NCBI RefSeq assembly: GCF_014652895.1
Contig: NZ_BMZR01000006.1
Span: 1-64,000 of the forward strand
Origin: Psychrobacter glaciei
GTDB lineage: Bacteria > Pseudomonadota > Gammaproteobacteria > Pseudomonadales > Moraxellaceae
Length of the DNA: 64,000 nucleotides
Direction of reading: 5' to 3'
Shown here: positions 35,241 through 44,606 of the stretch, piece after piece
Position numbering within the stretch: the first letter of the stretch is position 1
Layout of the letters: each line of letters opens with the position of its first letter
Position numbers and translations under genes: made by a program
The notes under the pieces: model-generated
Told to the model about the DNA's origin: nothing
Seen by the model: the letters and a program-made list of their open reading frames with translations, nothing else
Database searches by the model: none

Positions 35241-36593
35241 ATGTCTGATTCCCAAGCTTCTAATCCCGCTAGCCCCAATGATAAAGCCGACTTAACGGAA
35301 TGGCTTGATTATATGCAGCAGATACACGTCTCAGCGATAGATATGGGCTTGTCGCGCGTGTTGCCAGTCGCTGAAGCACTGGGTGTGGTACAGTCAGCGA
35401 AAGATGATGCTTATGTATTTACCGTGGCAGGCACCAATGGTAAAGGCTCAACGACGGCAGTGATTGCACAGATGTGCCAAGCAGCAGGTTATAAAACTGC
35501 TCTCTATCAATCACCGCATCTCAGCGCCTTTAACGAGCGGGTACGCATCAATGGCGAAATGGTCAGCGACCAGACGCTGATTGAGGCTTTTAGCAAAGTA
35601 GAGGCAGCACGCTTACAATGCGATTTGACGTTGTCGTTTTTTGAGATGACGACATTGGCTGCTTTATTGATATTTGCCGAAGCCGACTGTGATGTATGGG
35701 TATTAGAAGTGGGACTCGGTGGGCGCTTAGATGTCGTCAATATTATCGACCCTGACATGGCGGTGATTACCAATATTGGTATCGATCATGTCGATTGGCT
35801 CGGTGACAATGTCGAAGATATTGGTCGCGAAAAAGCAGGAATCTTACGCAATGGTATTCCCCTAATTTATGGCGCTACCGACATGCCAACCAGCGTGCAA
35901 CAGGCTATCGATAAGAATCAAGCAACTTGTTATCAAGTCGGGCAAGATTTTCATTATCGCGAGATCGACGCAATTACTTGGCAATACAGTAATGCTGCTG
36001 TTACTCTACAATTGCCACGACCAGCATTGTCATTGACCAATACTGCCAATGCCTTATCAGCAGTGTTAGCCAGTTCATTAGCTGTCGATATTGCTGCTAT
36101 TGAGCAGGCGCTACGGACCGTTAAATTGGCAGGTCGCTTTGATTATCGAGAGTTAGAGAATCGTCACTGGCTATTTGATGTGGCACATAACGAGCAGGGG
36201 GTTGAGTTTTTATTAGCGCAATTATCACCGCTCTGGCAGTATGTAGCGAAGCAAAATAGTGATGAACAAACCAATAGCGCACCTGCAACCATTAAAATGC
36301 TATTTTCCATGCTGGCGGATAAAGATATCGACAAGGTCGTGCAGCGTTTGACCGAATCAGGCTTGCCGATTAGTGATTGGTTCATCGCTGAAATTGACTA
36401 TCCACGTGCGGCGAGTACTCAGCAGTTGCAAGGTATCTTAAGCAACTATGTGGATAGTGCGCAGATACATGAGTTTAAACGTTTATCAGAAGCGACGCAG
36501 GCCGTTATAAATGGCAGTCAACCACAAGATCTCATTGTCGTTTGTGGCTCCTTCCATACTATTGGTGAGGCATTGGCGGCACTTGAAAAATGA
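35241..36593 (+). CDS. folC: Bifunctional folylpolyglutamate synthase / dihydrofolate synthase
   Basis: A 450-residue Mur-ligase-like enzyme that adds glutamate to dihydropteroate and folates. GTNGKGST (64-71) is the P-loop, SPHLSAFNERVRINGE a folate-binding loop, FEMTTLAALLIF and LEVGLGGRLDVVN the metal site, ITNIGIDHVDWLGD the conserved His/Asp, and LAGRFDYRE / LFDVAHNEQGVEFLL the C-terminal domain start. ATG at 35241. Confidence 0.95.
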   Translation: MSDSQASNPASPNDKADLTEWLDYMQQIHVSAIDMGLSRVLPVAEALGVVQSAKDDAYVFTVAGTNGKGSTTAVIAQMCQAAGYKTALYQSPHLSAFNERVRINGEMVSDQTLIEAFSKVEAARLQCDLTLSFFEMTTLAALLIFAEADCDVWVLEVGLGGRLDVVNIIDPDMAVITNIGIDHVDWLGDNVEDIGREKAGILRNGIPLIYGATDMPTSVQQAIDKNQATCYQVGQDFHYREIDAITWQYSNAAVTLQLPRPALSLTNTANALSAVLASSLAVDIAAIEQALRTVKLAGRFDYRELENRHWLFDVAHNEQGVEFLLAQLSPLWQYVAKQNSDEQTNSAPATIKMLFSMLADKDIDKVVQRLTESGLPISDWFIAEIDYPRAASTQQLQGILSNYVDSAQIHEFKRLSEATQAVINGSQPQDLIVVCGSFHTIGEALAALEK

Positions 36594-36928
36594 GAAATTA
36601 AGTGAAAATATGACGGGTTTAATGTTAATCTTAACAGCAGCGTGAGAGCAGACAGCATAAAAAATATACTTTATAATCAAAGAGCTTTTACAAACAAAGA
36701 GGCTTTTTATAAGGTACTTTATAAAGTGTTTTATAAAAAGTACTTTCATAAAGAATAGCTTTCATAAAAAAGTGCTGTTATAAATATGACATAATCTTTG
36801 AGAGAGGATGGCAGTAACTGGCGGCAGTGGCTATTTATCAAGACGACTGGTAGGATATTAGCTGATAGGGTTTTAACAATAACCGCGCTGACCAATCAAC
36901 CTTATTACCAACTAAGAGACGTAAACGG
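36594..36928. other. AT-rich intergenic region with degenerate repeats
   Basis: No gene. Bases 36670-36780 contain a run of near-repeated segments built on CTTT.ATAAA and AAGTACTTT (for example TACTTTATAAAGTGTTTTATAA and AAAAAGTACTTTCATAAA) that can fold on themselves. They resemble a decayed tandem array. A promoter for the LysM/SPOR gene should lie downstream of it. Confidence 0.5.
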
Positions 36929-38131
36929 ATGAACTTTTCGAGACAAGCCTTATTGGGCATTGGGATGATTATCGGCGGTAGCGTGATGCTATATGCCATG
37001 GTGCAACAAATTGGTGATGGTAATACATCCGAGCCAGCGACGGCAATGGTCGATAAGCCAAGTGCCGAGCAAGAGGCGCCGCAGCCACTGACCACTGACA
37101 TCGACACTGAAAAGCGTATCCTGGCGCAAAAGCAAAAAGAACGTGCTGCGCGGGTAGCTGAGCAAGAAAAACGGGCGCAGCAGTTTTTGACGGAGCAAGA
37201 GACTGCAGAGGCGCAAGCCTTGGCAAAATCGCGTGCGGAAAATCAGCAGTATATAGCCAATAGTGCACCCGCTGCCGCCGATGACGACAGTTCAGAAGCT
37301 GCTCAAAATGTGGTTCAACCCTCAAGCGCACAGCCTAGTACTAATGATCAAGCAACTGCCGCGGCGATCAACACGAGCGATAGCGATAAGCAAAAGGCCA
37401 CTCAAGCCCAGCAACAAGAAGCCAAAAAACAGGCCGTACTAAAAGAACAAGCTGCCGCCAAAAAAGAAGCAGAAGCCAAACGCCAAGCGGAAGCTAAAAA
37501 GCAAGCTGATGCTCAGACCATGGCTGAGAAAAAGAAACAAGCGGTGGAACAAGCAGCAGAAGCCGCCAAAAATGAGCCACCAAAATCGCCTTCTGACTAT
37601 CAAGTAAAAAGAGGTGATGGGCTGATAAAACTGGCGCGGCAATACAATATGCCCGTAGAAGTATTGGCACAAGCGAATAATCTTTCGCCATCGACATCGC
37701 TACAACTGGGTCAGAGTATTACCATTCCATCGCGTAAGCAGGTGGATCGTTTGGCACGTGAAGCAGCAGCAGCTGAACAGGCTCGTGAAGAAAAACGCAA
37801 AAAAGAAGATGCGCTCGCAAAAAAATCGACTGATGCCAAACGCGACGCTCAGCAAAAACTCAGTGAAGCCCGTAAAGAAGTCAAAGAAACCGATGCTAAA
37901 GGCAGCTTTGGGGTGCAGGTTGCCTTGGCGAATGACCAAGCTAAAGCCGATGAGCTGGCCAAAAAATTCAAATCAGCAGGCTATCAAGTGAAGACCAGCG
38001 CTACCAGTCGCGGCGTCCGAGTCGTCGTAGGTCCTGAGCGTGGCAAAGTCGCGGCCTTGGCACTAAAAGACAAAATCAATAGCGATCCCAAAGTAAATAC
38101 GACGAGCGCTTGGGTGCTTTATTGGCGTTAA
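36929..38131 (+). CDS. LysM and SPOR domain cell-envelope protein
   Basis: A 400-residue protein with an N-terminal membrane anchor (QALLGIGMIIGGSVMLYAMVQ), a long Ala/Gln/Lys/Glu-rich coiled region (about residues 50-215), a LysM domain (DYQVKRGDGLIKLARQYNMPVEVLAQANNL..LQLGQSITIPSR, about 221-268), a second charged helix, and a C-terminal SPOR domain (GSFGVQVALANDQAKADELAKKFKSAGYQV..GVRVVVGP, about 324-400). LysM and SPOR both bind peptidoglycan, SPOR at division sites. Position after folC matches DedD-type genes; LysM is an addition. Confidence 0.9.
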   Translation: MNFSRQALLGIGMIIGGSVMLYAMVQQIGDGNTSEPATAMVDKPSAEQEAPQPLTTDIDTEKRILAQKQKERAARVAEQEKRAQQFLTEQETAEAQALAKSRAENQQYIANSAPAAADDDSSEAAQNVVQPSSAQPSTNDQATAAAINTSDSDKQKATQAQQQEAKKQAVLKEQAAAKKEAEAKRQAEAKKQADAQTMAEKKKQAVEQAAEAAKNEPPKSPSDYQVKRGDGLIKLARQYNMPVEVLAQANNLSPSTSLQLGQSITIPSRKQVDRLAREAAAAEQAREEKRKKEDALAKKSTDAKRDAQQKLSEARKEVKETDAKGSFGVQVALANDQAKADELAKKFKSAGYQVKTSATSRGVRVVVGPERGKVAALALKDKINSDPKVNTTSAWVLYWR

Positions 38132-38224
38132 GATAGAGGCTCGTCTACTATCATTAAATGATTACATCTGAATAGACGAGACATTTTTCAAGATATTGGT
38201 TGGGTCTTTATTCACTTCCTATCA

Positions 38225-38251
38225 AAACACGACATATGCTGTCGTGTTTTT
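38225..38251 (+). terminator. Rho-independent terminator after the LysM/SPOR gene
   Basis: AACACGACA, a 5-base loop TATGC, TGTCGTGTT and a T-tract. The rest of 38132-38427 shows no gene. Confidence 0.92.
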
Positions 38252-38427
38252 TTGCTTTATAGATTGCCGATTGGCGCATCCTTAGTTAAGATAAGCGCCA
38301 TTTTTACTATCTCTTTTTGTATAACCTGTCAGCCTATAAAGGTTGCCCTGCTGTGATCGGCCCGTCATGGATTCATTGCGAATGATGACACTCAGCTAAT
38401 CACTTTCATATTGTATAAGGTAAAACC

Positions 38428-38958
38428 ATGTCATTTGGCGTTATATTTTTAATATTGGCTGTTGGGTTTTTAGGGCTGATTACCGTACCAAAGCTATTGA
38501 AAAAACCCCCAGTCGTTGAGCCTGATCTAAAGCCAGTACGCGGCGATGAGCTGGCTATTTGGCCATTTGCACCGATGCCCATCATGACCGATACCGAGGT
38601 AATATTTTTTAATAAGTTAAAAAATGCATTGCCGGAATATCATATATTTGTCCAAGTTCAGCTGTCACGCATCATCGAAGCCAATAGTGATGAGACTTCT
38701 GAGCGTAGCTTTTGGTTCAATCGTATCTGCCGTCAAAGCGTGGATTATGTGATCGTGGATGTCGATGCTCAGACTACATTAGTCGCTATAGAGCTTGATG
38801 ATTGGACGCATAGTAGCAAAGCACGTCAAAAAGCAGACGATAAAAAAGACAAAGCTCTAGCCAGTGCAGGCATTGCGATGGTTCGCTTTCACGCTGAGCG
38901 CATGCCCAGTGCCGATATGCTCAGATATGAGCTGATGCAGGTGATTGAGAGTTATTGA
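38428..38958 (+). CDS. DUF2726 domain membrane-anchored protein
   Basis: A 176-residue protein with one N-terminal hydrophobic segment (GVIFLILAVGFLGLITVP) followed by a DUF2726 domain: MTDTEVIFFNKLKNALPEYHIFVQVQLSRII, FNRICRQSVDYVIVD, TLVAIELDDWTHSSKARQKADDKKDKALASAGI and MVRFHAERMP. The D..VD / IELDD..H pattern and conserved Lys resemble a PD-(D/E)XK nuclease-like fold, as noted for this family. The function is unknown. Confidence 0.85.
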   Translation: MSFGVIFLILAVGFLGLITVPKLLKKPPVVEPDLKPVRGDELAIWPFAPMPIMTDTEVIFFNKLKNALPEYHIFVQVQLSRIIEANSDETSERSFWFNRICRQSVDYVIVDVDAQTTLVAIELDDWTHSSKARQKADDKKDKALASAGIAMVRFHAERMPSADMLRYELMQVIESY

Positions 38959-39208
38959 TAAAGTATCTTTGGTAGACAATTGAAAGATACTAAAAGAGCG
39001 GCATTTATTTTTTGTGTAACATTGCTGTTATATCAGCTTACTTTATAGATAAGTTGTTTAAATAAGAGTATTATCATTTTATTTTAAAGCAAACTTAAGT
39101 TTTCTAAATTGATATGAGCGTTCTTTAACTATGTGAGCTTTCTTTGCTTAGTTGGATCACGTTCTTGCTGTCTTGACTCTTTAAAACATCTCTATAAAGG
39201 ACTGTGTA

Positions 39209-40669
39209 ATGAAACTTTTTAAATTGACTGCATTAGCACTAGCCAGCACGTTAGCATTAGCAGGCTGTGGCGATGACAATGATAACAACACCTCTTCTGG
39301 TAATGGTAACAATACTCCAGAGGTTCCAATTAAACCGCCTGTTGATAATAGTTTGTCTGAGCTTGAGCAAGCAAAAGAGATGATTCGTACTGCCAAGCTG
39401 TTTGTCAGTGATAATAAAGCGGTTACAGATGCTTATGAAGATGTCAGTGATATCCTTACAGAAAAGCAAGATACACGACTTGGCTACACCTTCGATATCC
39501 CAAGTGATCTGAAATACTATATGGAAGAGACTGATGTATCACAGCTCACAGCAGCTGATATTACTGCACTGGCCAATGATGAAGAGTTTGAAACAGCACT
39601 GGGCAATATAGCCTTAACCCCAGAAAAAGGGTTTTTAGCGACGCTAAGTACTGACGGGAAGTTTACCTTAACTGGTAGCACCAAGGTCAATATCGAAGAA
39701 TACGATTACGTATATAATCCACAAACAGGTTTATATGACCCTGTTGTTGATAATAAAGACGTTTTCACCGTAGCGTTTGATGGTTTTGAAGATGCACTGA
39801 TTTCTAATACCAGTACGACTAACTTCAATGGTAGCTTGGGTTTCAAGAGTATTAAAATTGGTACTGGTACGGACGCCGTTAGCCTCAGCTCAAATACTAA
39901 AGGGGCTACAGTCAGCGGTCAATTCAGTGATAAAGTCGTGGTCAATGATGAGTTTGATATCAATGACGCAAATAGAGAAGGTATTACTCTAGAAAAGGCT
40001 GTCATCAAATTAAGCAGTCTAAAGTTGACGGCTAACGATAGTGTAATCGAAGCAAAGGATTTTGAATTTGCTGCACTAGATGTCAGCAAAAAGCTGGCAG
40101 ACAATAGCTTAGTGGTTAGAACCATTCCTTATAAACTTGCTATAACTGGCAAGATGACAAAGCAAAAACCTGAGACTGATGTAACGATTACTTTAAATGC
40201 TACTGCCAACGATGCTGATATAAAGAACTTCTTGATAGCGACTGACACAGGTAATGTGGAAGAGACCGCCAATAAATACATAGGTATGGAAATAGTGTTG
40301 GCGATTAAAGGCAAAGTAACCAAAGAGGGTGCAACGACGATCCCGCTTGATTTCCAAGCCAATCTTAAACGTACTGCTCGTAATGTTATTGAGCTACAAG
40401 GCCTGACTGCTAGCGTAGAGGGTAAGAAGCTATTCGTAACAGGTAAGTCAAGCTTAGACAATAACTATGATGTGATTAGTACCCAGTTTACCGTTGAGCA
40501 AAATAAAGCGTCGATCAAGTTAAATGTCGATGCTAATGGTGACTTCATAAAAGATAACATGGGTAAGCTCGGCGATATCATGGTTAATGGTAAAGACTAC
40601 GGTGATTTAATGGATAATGATGGCAAAGTTACGGCCAAATTCACTGATGACAGTTTAATTATTCTATAA
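39209..40669 (+). CDS. Large lipoprotein of unknown function
   Basis: A 486-residue protein with a lipoprotein signal peptide ending LAGC (lipidated Cys at 20), then an Asp/Asn/Ser/Gly-rich linker and a long beta-rich body with many alternating Thr/Ile/Val stretches (GSTKVNIEEYDY, VSGQFSDKVVVNDEFD, ITGKMTKQKPETDVTITLNATAND). The layout is that of a surface or periplasmic lipoprotein. I do not recognise the family. Confidence 0.8.
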   Translation: MKLFKLTALALASTLALAGCGDDNDNNTSSGNGNNTPEVPIKPPVDNSLSELEQAKEMIRTAKLFVSDNKAVTDAYEDVSDILTEKQDTRLGYTFDIPSDLKYYMEETDVSQLTAADITALANDEEFETALGNIALTPEKGFLATLSTDGKFTLTGSTKVNIEEYDYVYNPQTGLYDPVVDNKDVFTVAFDGFEDALISNTSTTNFNGSLGFKSIKIGTGTDAVSLSSNTKGATVSGQFSDKVVVNDEFDINDANREGITLEKAVIKLSSLKLTANDSVIEAKDFEFAALDVSKKLADNSLVVRTIPYKLAITGKMTKQKPETDVTITLNATANDADIKNFLIATDTGNVEETANKYIGMEIVLAIKGKVTKEGATTIPLDFQANLKRTARNVIELQGLTASVEGKKLFVTGKSSLDNNYDVISTQFTVEQNKASIKLNVDANGDFIKDNMGKLGDIMVNGKDYGDLMDNDGKVTAKFTDDSLIIL

Positions 40670-40730
40670 TCAAACCATGTGTCACATCGACTCTCAAACG
40701 TTGTTAGTAGCGATTGAGGTATAGCAGCAC

Positions 40731-40760
40731 AAAAAAGAGACAGCTTACTGTCTCTTTTTT
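40731..40760 (+). terminator. Rho-independent terminator after the lipoprotein gene
   Basis: AAAAAAGAGACAG, loop CTTA, CTGTCTCTTTTTT. A textbook hairpin that ends one base before an in-frame ATG of the next gene. Confidence 0.95.
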
Positions 40761-40787
40761 ATGCTCTCTAATAAACGTGAGAAATTT

Positions 40788-42050
40788 ATGCCATATAACG
40801 TTTCAAGTCTCTATGGTTTTTTACCTAAAAGCTTAGCATTGCATCTATCCAGCCGTACAAAGTTAATCACTATGCCAGCGATTGCCGCTATGATGATATC
40901 CAGCGCTGCGGTTGCTGATAGTGCAGACATACCAGCTGCTGATACGAATTTTTACTTCTACCCCCAAGCGACAGGCTTGCTAGACAGTCAGACCAAACAA
41001 TCAGACGCGCAGATAGAGTGGAGTTTGATGGCAACGGCTCATAGTCCAACACAGCCTATCTCAGCATTTTTGGACGATTGGAATGCACCTTTAGATTCAG
41101 GAGATCATGCTTATGCCCAAGGTCGAACATTGCTTGAGATTCGTCCTGCGGGCAGTGCGATTAGCTACGGTCTAGGCTGGCGTTATGATTATTTGATGAC
41201 GTTTAGCAAAGAGACTGCCGAAGTTTATTGGCAGTATGAAAATAAACAGCCTTCAAGTACCAGTCAAACTTATCCGTTATTTTTAGAAGCCAAGCACAAC
41301 GAGAGGATCGGCGCTAATGTTGGCTTGACGCAGCAGCTCATGCCCAACTGGCAATTGACGACTCGTGCCAATCTCTGGCAAGGACTGCATGCACTAGAAG
41401 GTAAGATAGTTGGCGATTTGAGCACCAGAGTGTTACCAAATAATGAGGTGACAGATATACGAGACAGTTTGGATAAAACCAACGCTTATATAGATTATTA
41501 CTATGATGAACCAGCCTTAGGGGAGGAAAACCTAAACTGGAATCCCGCGAAACCTTCAGGATATGGTTATTCGCTCGATTTGCAGCTCACAGGTCAGTTG
41601 TCTGATAGCACGCAGTTGTCTCTGCGCGGCTACGATATCCTTGGACGCATGCATTGGAAAGACATGCCAAGCACTCGCTATGCGTTGGATTATGACGTCA
41701 ACGGCAGACCTCTCTATACGATTGAAGGGCAGCTTAGCACTGACGATGTCACACAGACATTGCCATGGCGAGTTGAAGGTAGCCTTCAGCATCAGCTAGA
41801 CAGTCAATGGCAGCTCGGTCTACATGGTCAAGTGAATGACATTCAAGACTTGTATCAATTATCCGCAGGCTATCAAACGTCCAATGATGCTTTTCCTATT
41901 ACGGTGACGGGCTTAATAGAGCCGCAGACGCAAGCATTGGGTCTCGCTGTAGACAGTCGCTATGCTGGCATAAAATTGCTGACTGACAGTCTCGACTCAG
42001 ACAAAGCCAAACGCAGTGAGATTAGCTTGTATGGACGCTATGCTTGGTAG
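40788..42050 (+). CDS. Probable outer-membrane beta-barrel protein of unknown function
   Basis: A 420-residue protein. A signal sequence with core MPAIAAMMISSAAVADS precedes a long amphipathic-strand region with alternating polar and aromatic residues (ISYGLGWRYDYLMTFSKETAEVYWQY; YGYSLDLQLTGQLSDSTQLSLRGYDIL; GKRSEISLYGRYAW-type end). The C-terminal Tyr-Ala-Trp matches the terminal aromatic of outer-membrane barrels. The ATG at 40788 is chosen, because the first in-frame ATG (40761) directly abuts the terminator. No specific family recognised. Confidence 0.7.
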   Translation: MPYNVSSLYGFLPKSLALHLSSRTKLITMPAIAAMMISSAAVADSADIPAADTNFYFYPQATGLLDSQTKQSDAQIEWSLMATAHSPTQPISAFLDDWNAPLDSGDHAYAQGRTLLEIRPAGSAISYGLGWRYDYLMTFSKETAEVYWQYENKQPSSTSQTYPLFLEAKHNERIGANVGLTQQLMPNWQLTTRANLWQGLHALEGKIVGDLSTRVLPNNEVTDIRDSLDKTNAYIDYYYDEPALGEENLNWNPAKPSGYGYSLDLQLTGQLSDSTQLSLRGYDILGRMHWKDMPSTRYALDYDVNGRPLYTIEGQLSTDDVTQTLPWRVEGSLQHQLDSQWQLGLHGQVNDIQDLYQLSAGYQTSNDAFPITVTGLIEPQTQALGLAVDSRYAGIKLLTDSLDSDKAKRSEISLYGRYAW

Positions 42051-42124
42051 CTTCATTGCATTGCATTAATAAAACAGATGGCTAAAGCGTCCATATACAT
42101 GTCTATGTAATGCGGTGGACGTTA

Positions 42125-43093
42125 CTAAAATTTATCATCTGTCTCATCATGCTGCTTCGGGTAAATGACGATGGGTCTATCACCCTCAAAGTATAATCCT
42201 GTTTTTAAGATACCGTTTTCAGAATGGATAAGTGCCGACGGACGTCCATCATAAAAGTCGCGTTTGCTAAACCATTCAATATAATGAGCAGCGCGCAAAT
42301 CTCTGATATCAAGCATCGCGAGAGTGCTCGTGTCGTACTTATCGCACCATTCGTGCATGGGAAAGCTTGGTACTAGCCAAGACGGATAGAAGAGATTAGC
42401 GATGTTCTTTGGTAAAAAGAACCGTCCTTTTATCACGCCATAACGCTTGTCGATTTTGACTTGCCCATGATTTTCGGTATCTACCCATACGGTGCGAAAC
42501 TGCTTGGTTTGCATATGGGTCATTTTGCGCTGCAAATTGTCATTGGAGTTGATGCCCACCCAATTCTCCGGCTTAAATGGCGCTGATCCCATAAAAAACT
42601 TAATCGCCAGCTCCCAATGCTCGACCAGATTTTCCGCATGGTTATATAAGATTAAATCTAGCTCACCCGTCGTCTGCTTGCCATTATAGAGCTGCACATT
42701 ATTAGCCAGTGTCTCATACGGATGTAGTTTGCGCGCAAATCCATCCTCTAACCAAAATGACAGTAACCCTTCAAAGTGAAACCCCAGTCGATTGGGACTT
42801 GGGCGCTTGAGTAAATAACGAGTCAGCGCTTGATAGTCAGTAGTAGTATCGAGTTCTGTTAATCGTTGCCCATACGCCTCAAACTGTGTCCGCCAAAAGC
42901 TGGCATTATGCACTGAAATCGTATGTGTGGTTTGATGCGGTGCAAAGTCTATCCATTCAGTTAAGACGTTAGGACAAGCCAGCGCATAAGCCAAATCACG
43001 CACATAAGGTCGTCGGTACGCTTCCCAAGGGGCAGCATCTATAAGGCGGGTAGATGTGGGCTGATCGACAGGCTCGGACATAGGATAAACCAT
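42125..43093 (-). CDS. DUF1853 family protein
   Basis: A 322-residue soluble protein with DUF1853 blocks: VRDLAYALACPNVL, RLGFHFEGLLSFWLED, TTGELDLILYNHAENLVEHWELAIKFFMG, LQRKMTHMQTKQFRTV and a C-terminal GRFFLP region. The GELDL..HWELAIKF segment has the spacing of a PD-(D/E)XK nuclease core, which is how I read the family. Function unknown. The start may be the ATG at 43093 or the second ATG at 43081; neither has a strong ribosome-binding site. Confidence 0.82.
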   Translation of the reverse strand: MVYPMSEPVDQPTSTRLIDAAPWEAYRRPYVRDLAYALACPNVLTEWIDFAPHQTTHTISVHNASFWRTQFEAYGQRLTELDTTTDYQALTRYLLKRPSPNRLGFHFEGLLSFWLEDGFARKLHPYETLANNVQLYNGKQTTGELDLILYNHAENLVEHWELAIKFFMGSAPFKPENWVGINSNDNLQRKMTHMQTKQFRTVWVDTENHGQVKIDKRYGVIKGRFFLPKNIANLFYPSWLVPSFPMHEWCDKYDTSTLAMLDIRDLRAAHYIEWFSKRDFYDGRPSALIHSENGILKTGLYFEGDRPIVIYPKQHDETDDKF

Positions 43094-43182
43094 CGTAACG
43101 TTGTAGCATTTACCCTAACTGTTGGCTCTATGAAAGTCTATAGGACACGAGTATCGGCTAGGGTAGTGCTAAGCTTTTTGAC

Positions 43183-43362
43183 TTAAAACATGATGTTAAT
43201 GTGATGGATATGAATGCTGATATCAGGTGGCGATAGCAAGTAAGGTAATAGAATACTGAGTACCGTTTTGAATATTGGTAGTAGCCATTTTGGTAAGTTG
43301 CTAGGCGCGTTATGCGGTAGCTGTTGTTCTAGATTAGGTGGGGTGTGATCTTGCTGAGTCAT
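43183..43362 (-). CDS. Possible small membrane protein
   Basis: A 59-residue reading frame starting at an ATG six bases after GGAG. It encodes a Pro/Gln-rich N-terminus (TQQDHTPPNLEQQLPHNAP), one hydrophobic helix (WLLPIFKTVLSILLPYLL) and a His/Ile-rich tail. No family recognised. The ribosome-binding site and helix argue for a real gene, but its size leaves doubt. Confidence 0.42.
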   Translation of the reverse strand: MTQQDHTPPNLEQQLPHNAPSNLPKWLLPIFKTVLSILLPYLLSPPDISIHIHHINIMF

Positions 43363-43440
43363 GTTTAGCTCCATGTTAGCTGTAACGGTGTGCTACGGCT
43401 TACTTGGAACTATCCTAGGGGATAAGCTTGTTTAGGACAT

Positions 43441-43480
43441 TGCATTTGCAATTTGTAGCTTGCATTTGCAATTTGTGAGA
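43441..43480. repeat. Two 20-bp direct repeats after the AT-rich gene
   Basis: TGCATTTGCAATTTGTAGCT (43441-43460) and TGCATTTGCAATTTGTGAGA (43461-43480) share their first 16 bases. The second copy ends at the stop codon of the reverse-strand gene at 43481. Confidence 0.8.
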
Positions 43481-44308
43481 TTAATATTTTTTTAAATCAT
43501 TTAGTAATCTATTGGCATCTGAAAATATACCGTTTATATTCCTCGCTTTTAGACCTTTCAAATTCATTGCAGCGATATGCTCGGCTAACCCTGCTTGTGT
43601 TGGTTGGTTAGTGCTTTTCTGGTTGTCGGTCCTAAACATATAGGGTGTAGTGTTAGGATCTAATAGCAAATCCTTCAAAACTGCTATTAAATGATAAGCA
43701 CTATCTTTGGGGTGGAATACTTCATCATTTTCTGAATGCTCTGCATGGCTTAGTATTTTATCATCTAGTAATTTTTGGGTAGGTTTATTTATCTGATTAT
43801 CTATAGTACTGCTTGATAAGATTTCTTCGAACACACTGTCCAATTCACATTTAGGGATTCGAAGATGTCTTGCAGAAATATGTACACTGTTCTTTAAGAA
43901 GTAAGATCGTTCTTGATTCTGAGTGCTCAATTCATCTTTACCATATTTTGAAATATAGTGATCTAATTCAACTTGTTCTTCATTTATAAGTATATTTCTT
44001 AAAAGCGCTGTATCCACGTAATAATGAGCATTAGCATGGATATTATTGACTTCTTTATATATCGGAATTCTTACTGGTTCACCAGTACAAAGGTTCTCAT
44101 CGTAATCGACTTCCTCTATTTCTTCTTGCAACATTCCATAATAATGGAATAAAACTGTCACGTTATTTTGAGTGTTTAGGTCATAGATTTTAGAATACAA
44201 TCTTGTATATTCATGCTGTTTTTCCAAATCGTAGCTATATCCAAATTTCTCTAAATATATAGCTACCTCTTCAATGGATAGAAAATCCTCAGTCAAAATA
44301 TTTATCAT
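43481..44308 (-). CDS. AT-rich orphan protein of unknown function beside tRNA-Pro
   Basis: A 275-residue hydrophilic protein. The frame extends upstream into tRNA-Pro, so I chose the internal ATG at 44308 (MINILTEDFLSIEEVAIYLEKFGYSYD), preceded by GAG. The N-terminal FLSIEEVAIYLEKFG has the look of a winged-helix or excisionase-type helix, and the C-terminus (FRTDNQKSTNQPTQAGLAEHIAAMNLKGLKARNINGIFSDANRLLNDLKKY) recalls regions of phage or plasmid regulatory proteins. Base composition is clearly more AT-rich than that of the neighbours. Acquisition at the tRNA is plausible. Confidence 0.65.
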   Translation of the reverse strand: MINILTEDFLSIEEVAIYLEKFGYSYDLEKQHEYTRLYSKIYDLNTQNNVTVLFHYYGMLQEEIEEVDYDENLCTGEPVRIPIYKEVNNIHANAHYYVDTALLRNILINEEQVELDHYISKYGKDELSTQNQERSYFLKNSVHISARHLRIPKCELDSVFEEILSSSTIDNQINKPTQKLLDDKILSHAEHSENDEVFHPKDSAYHLIAVLKDLLLDPNTTPYMFRTDNQKSTNQPTQAGLAEHIAAMNLKGLKARNINGIFSDANRLLNDLKKY

Positions 44309-44360
44309 CTCAATCTCAAAAATAACTATATATGGAAGTTTAATTTTAACTGATATCAAC

Positions 44361-44398
44361 AAAAAAAAGCCAACCATTGAAAACAATGATTGGCTTTT
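44361..44398 (-). terminator. Terminator of tRNA-Pro
   Basis: On the reverse strand, AAAAGCCAATCATTG, loop TTTT, CAATGGTTGGCTTTT (one mismatch), then a T-run. It lies just downstream of the tRNA 3' end and upstream of the orphan gene. Confidence 0.88.
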
Positions 44399-44415
44399 CT
44401 CTTTACTACTATGTT

Positions 44416-44492
44416 TGGTCGGAACGGCAGGATTTGAACCTGCGACCACTACACCCCCAGTGTAGTGCGCTACCAGACTGCGCTACGCCCCG
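44416..44492 (-). tRNA. tRNA-Pro (anticodon GGG)
   Basis: A complete 77-base tRNA on the reverse strand: acceptor CGGGGCG/CGTTCCG, D-arm TAGCGCAGTCTGGTAGCGCA, anticodon stem CTACA/TGTAG with loop CTGGGGG (anticodon GGG, reading CCC), T-arm GCAGGTTCAAATCCTGC, discriminator A and encoded CCA. Confidence 0.97.
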
Positions 44493-44606
44493 ATTGACTG
44501 ACTATTTTACGCAAAATTAGGCATATTGCAAGGGCTATTTATTTTGGCCAAAATCTATAACCTTAATTTACGTATCACAGTCAGCATAACCAATCAGCAA
44601 TTAACC

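Noticed and set aside
37439..37939. Several reverse-strand Phe/Leu/Ser-rich frames
   Set aside because: Antisense to the Lys/Ala/Glu-rich coiled region of the LysM/SPOR gene, which yields Phe/Leu/Cys-rich shadows.
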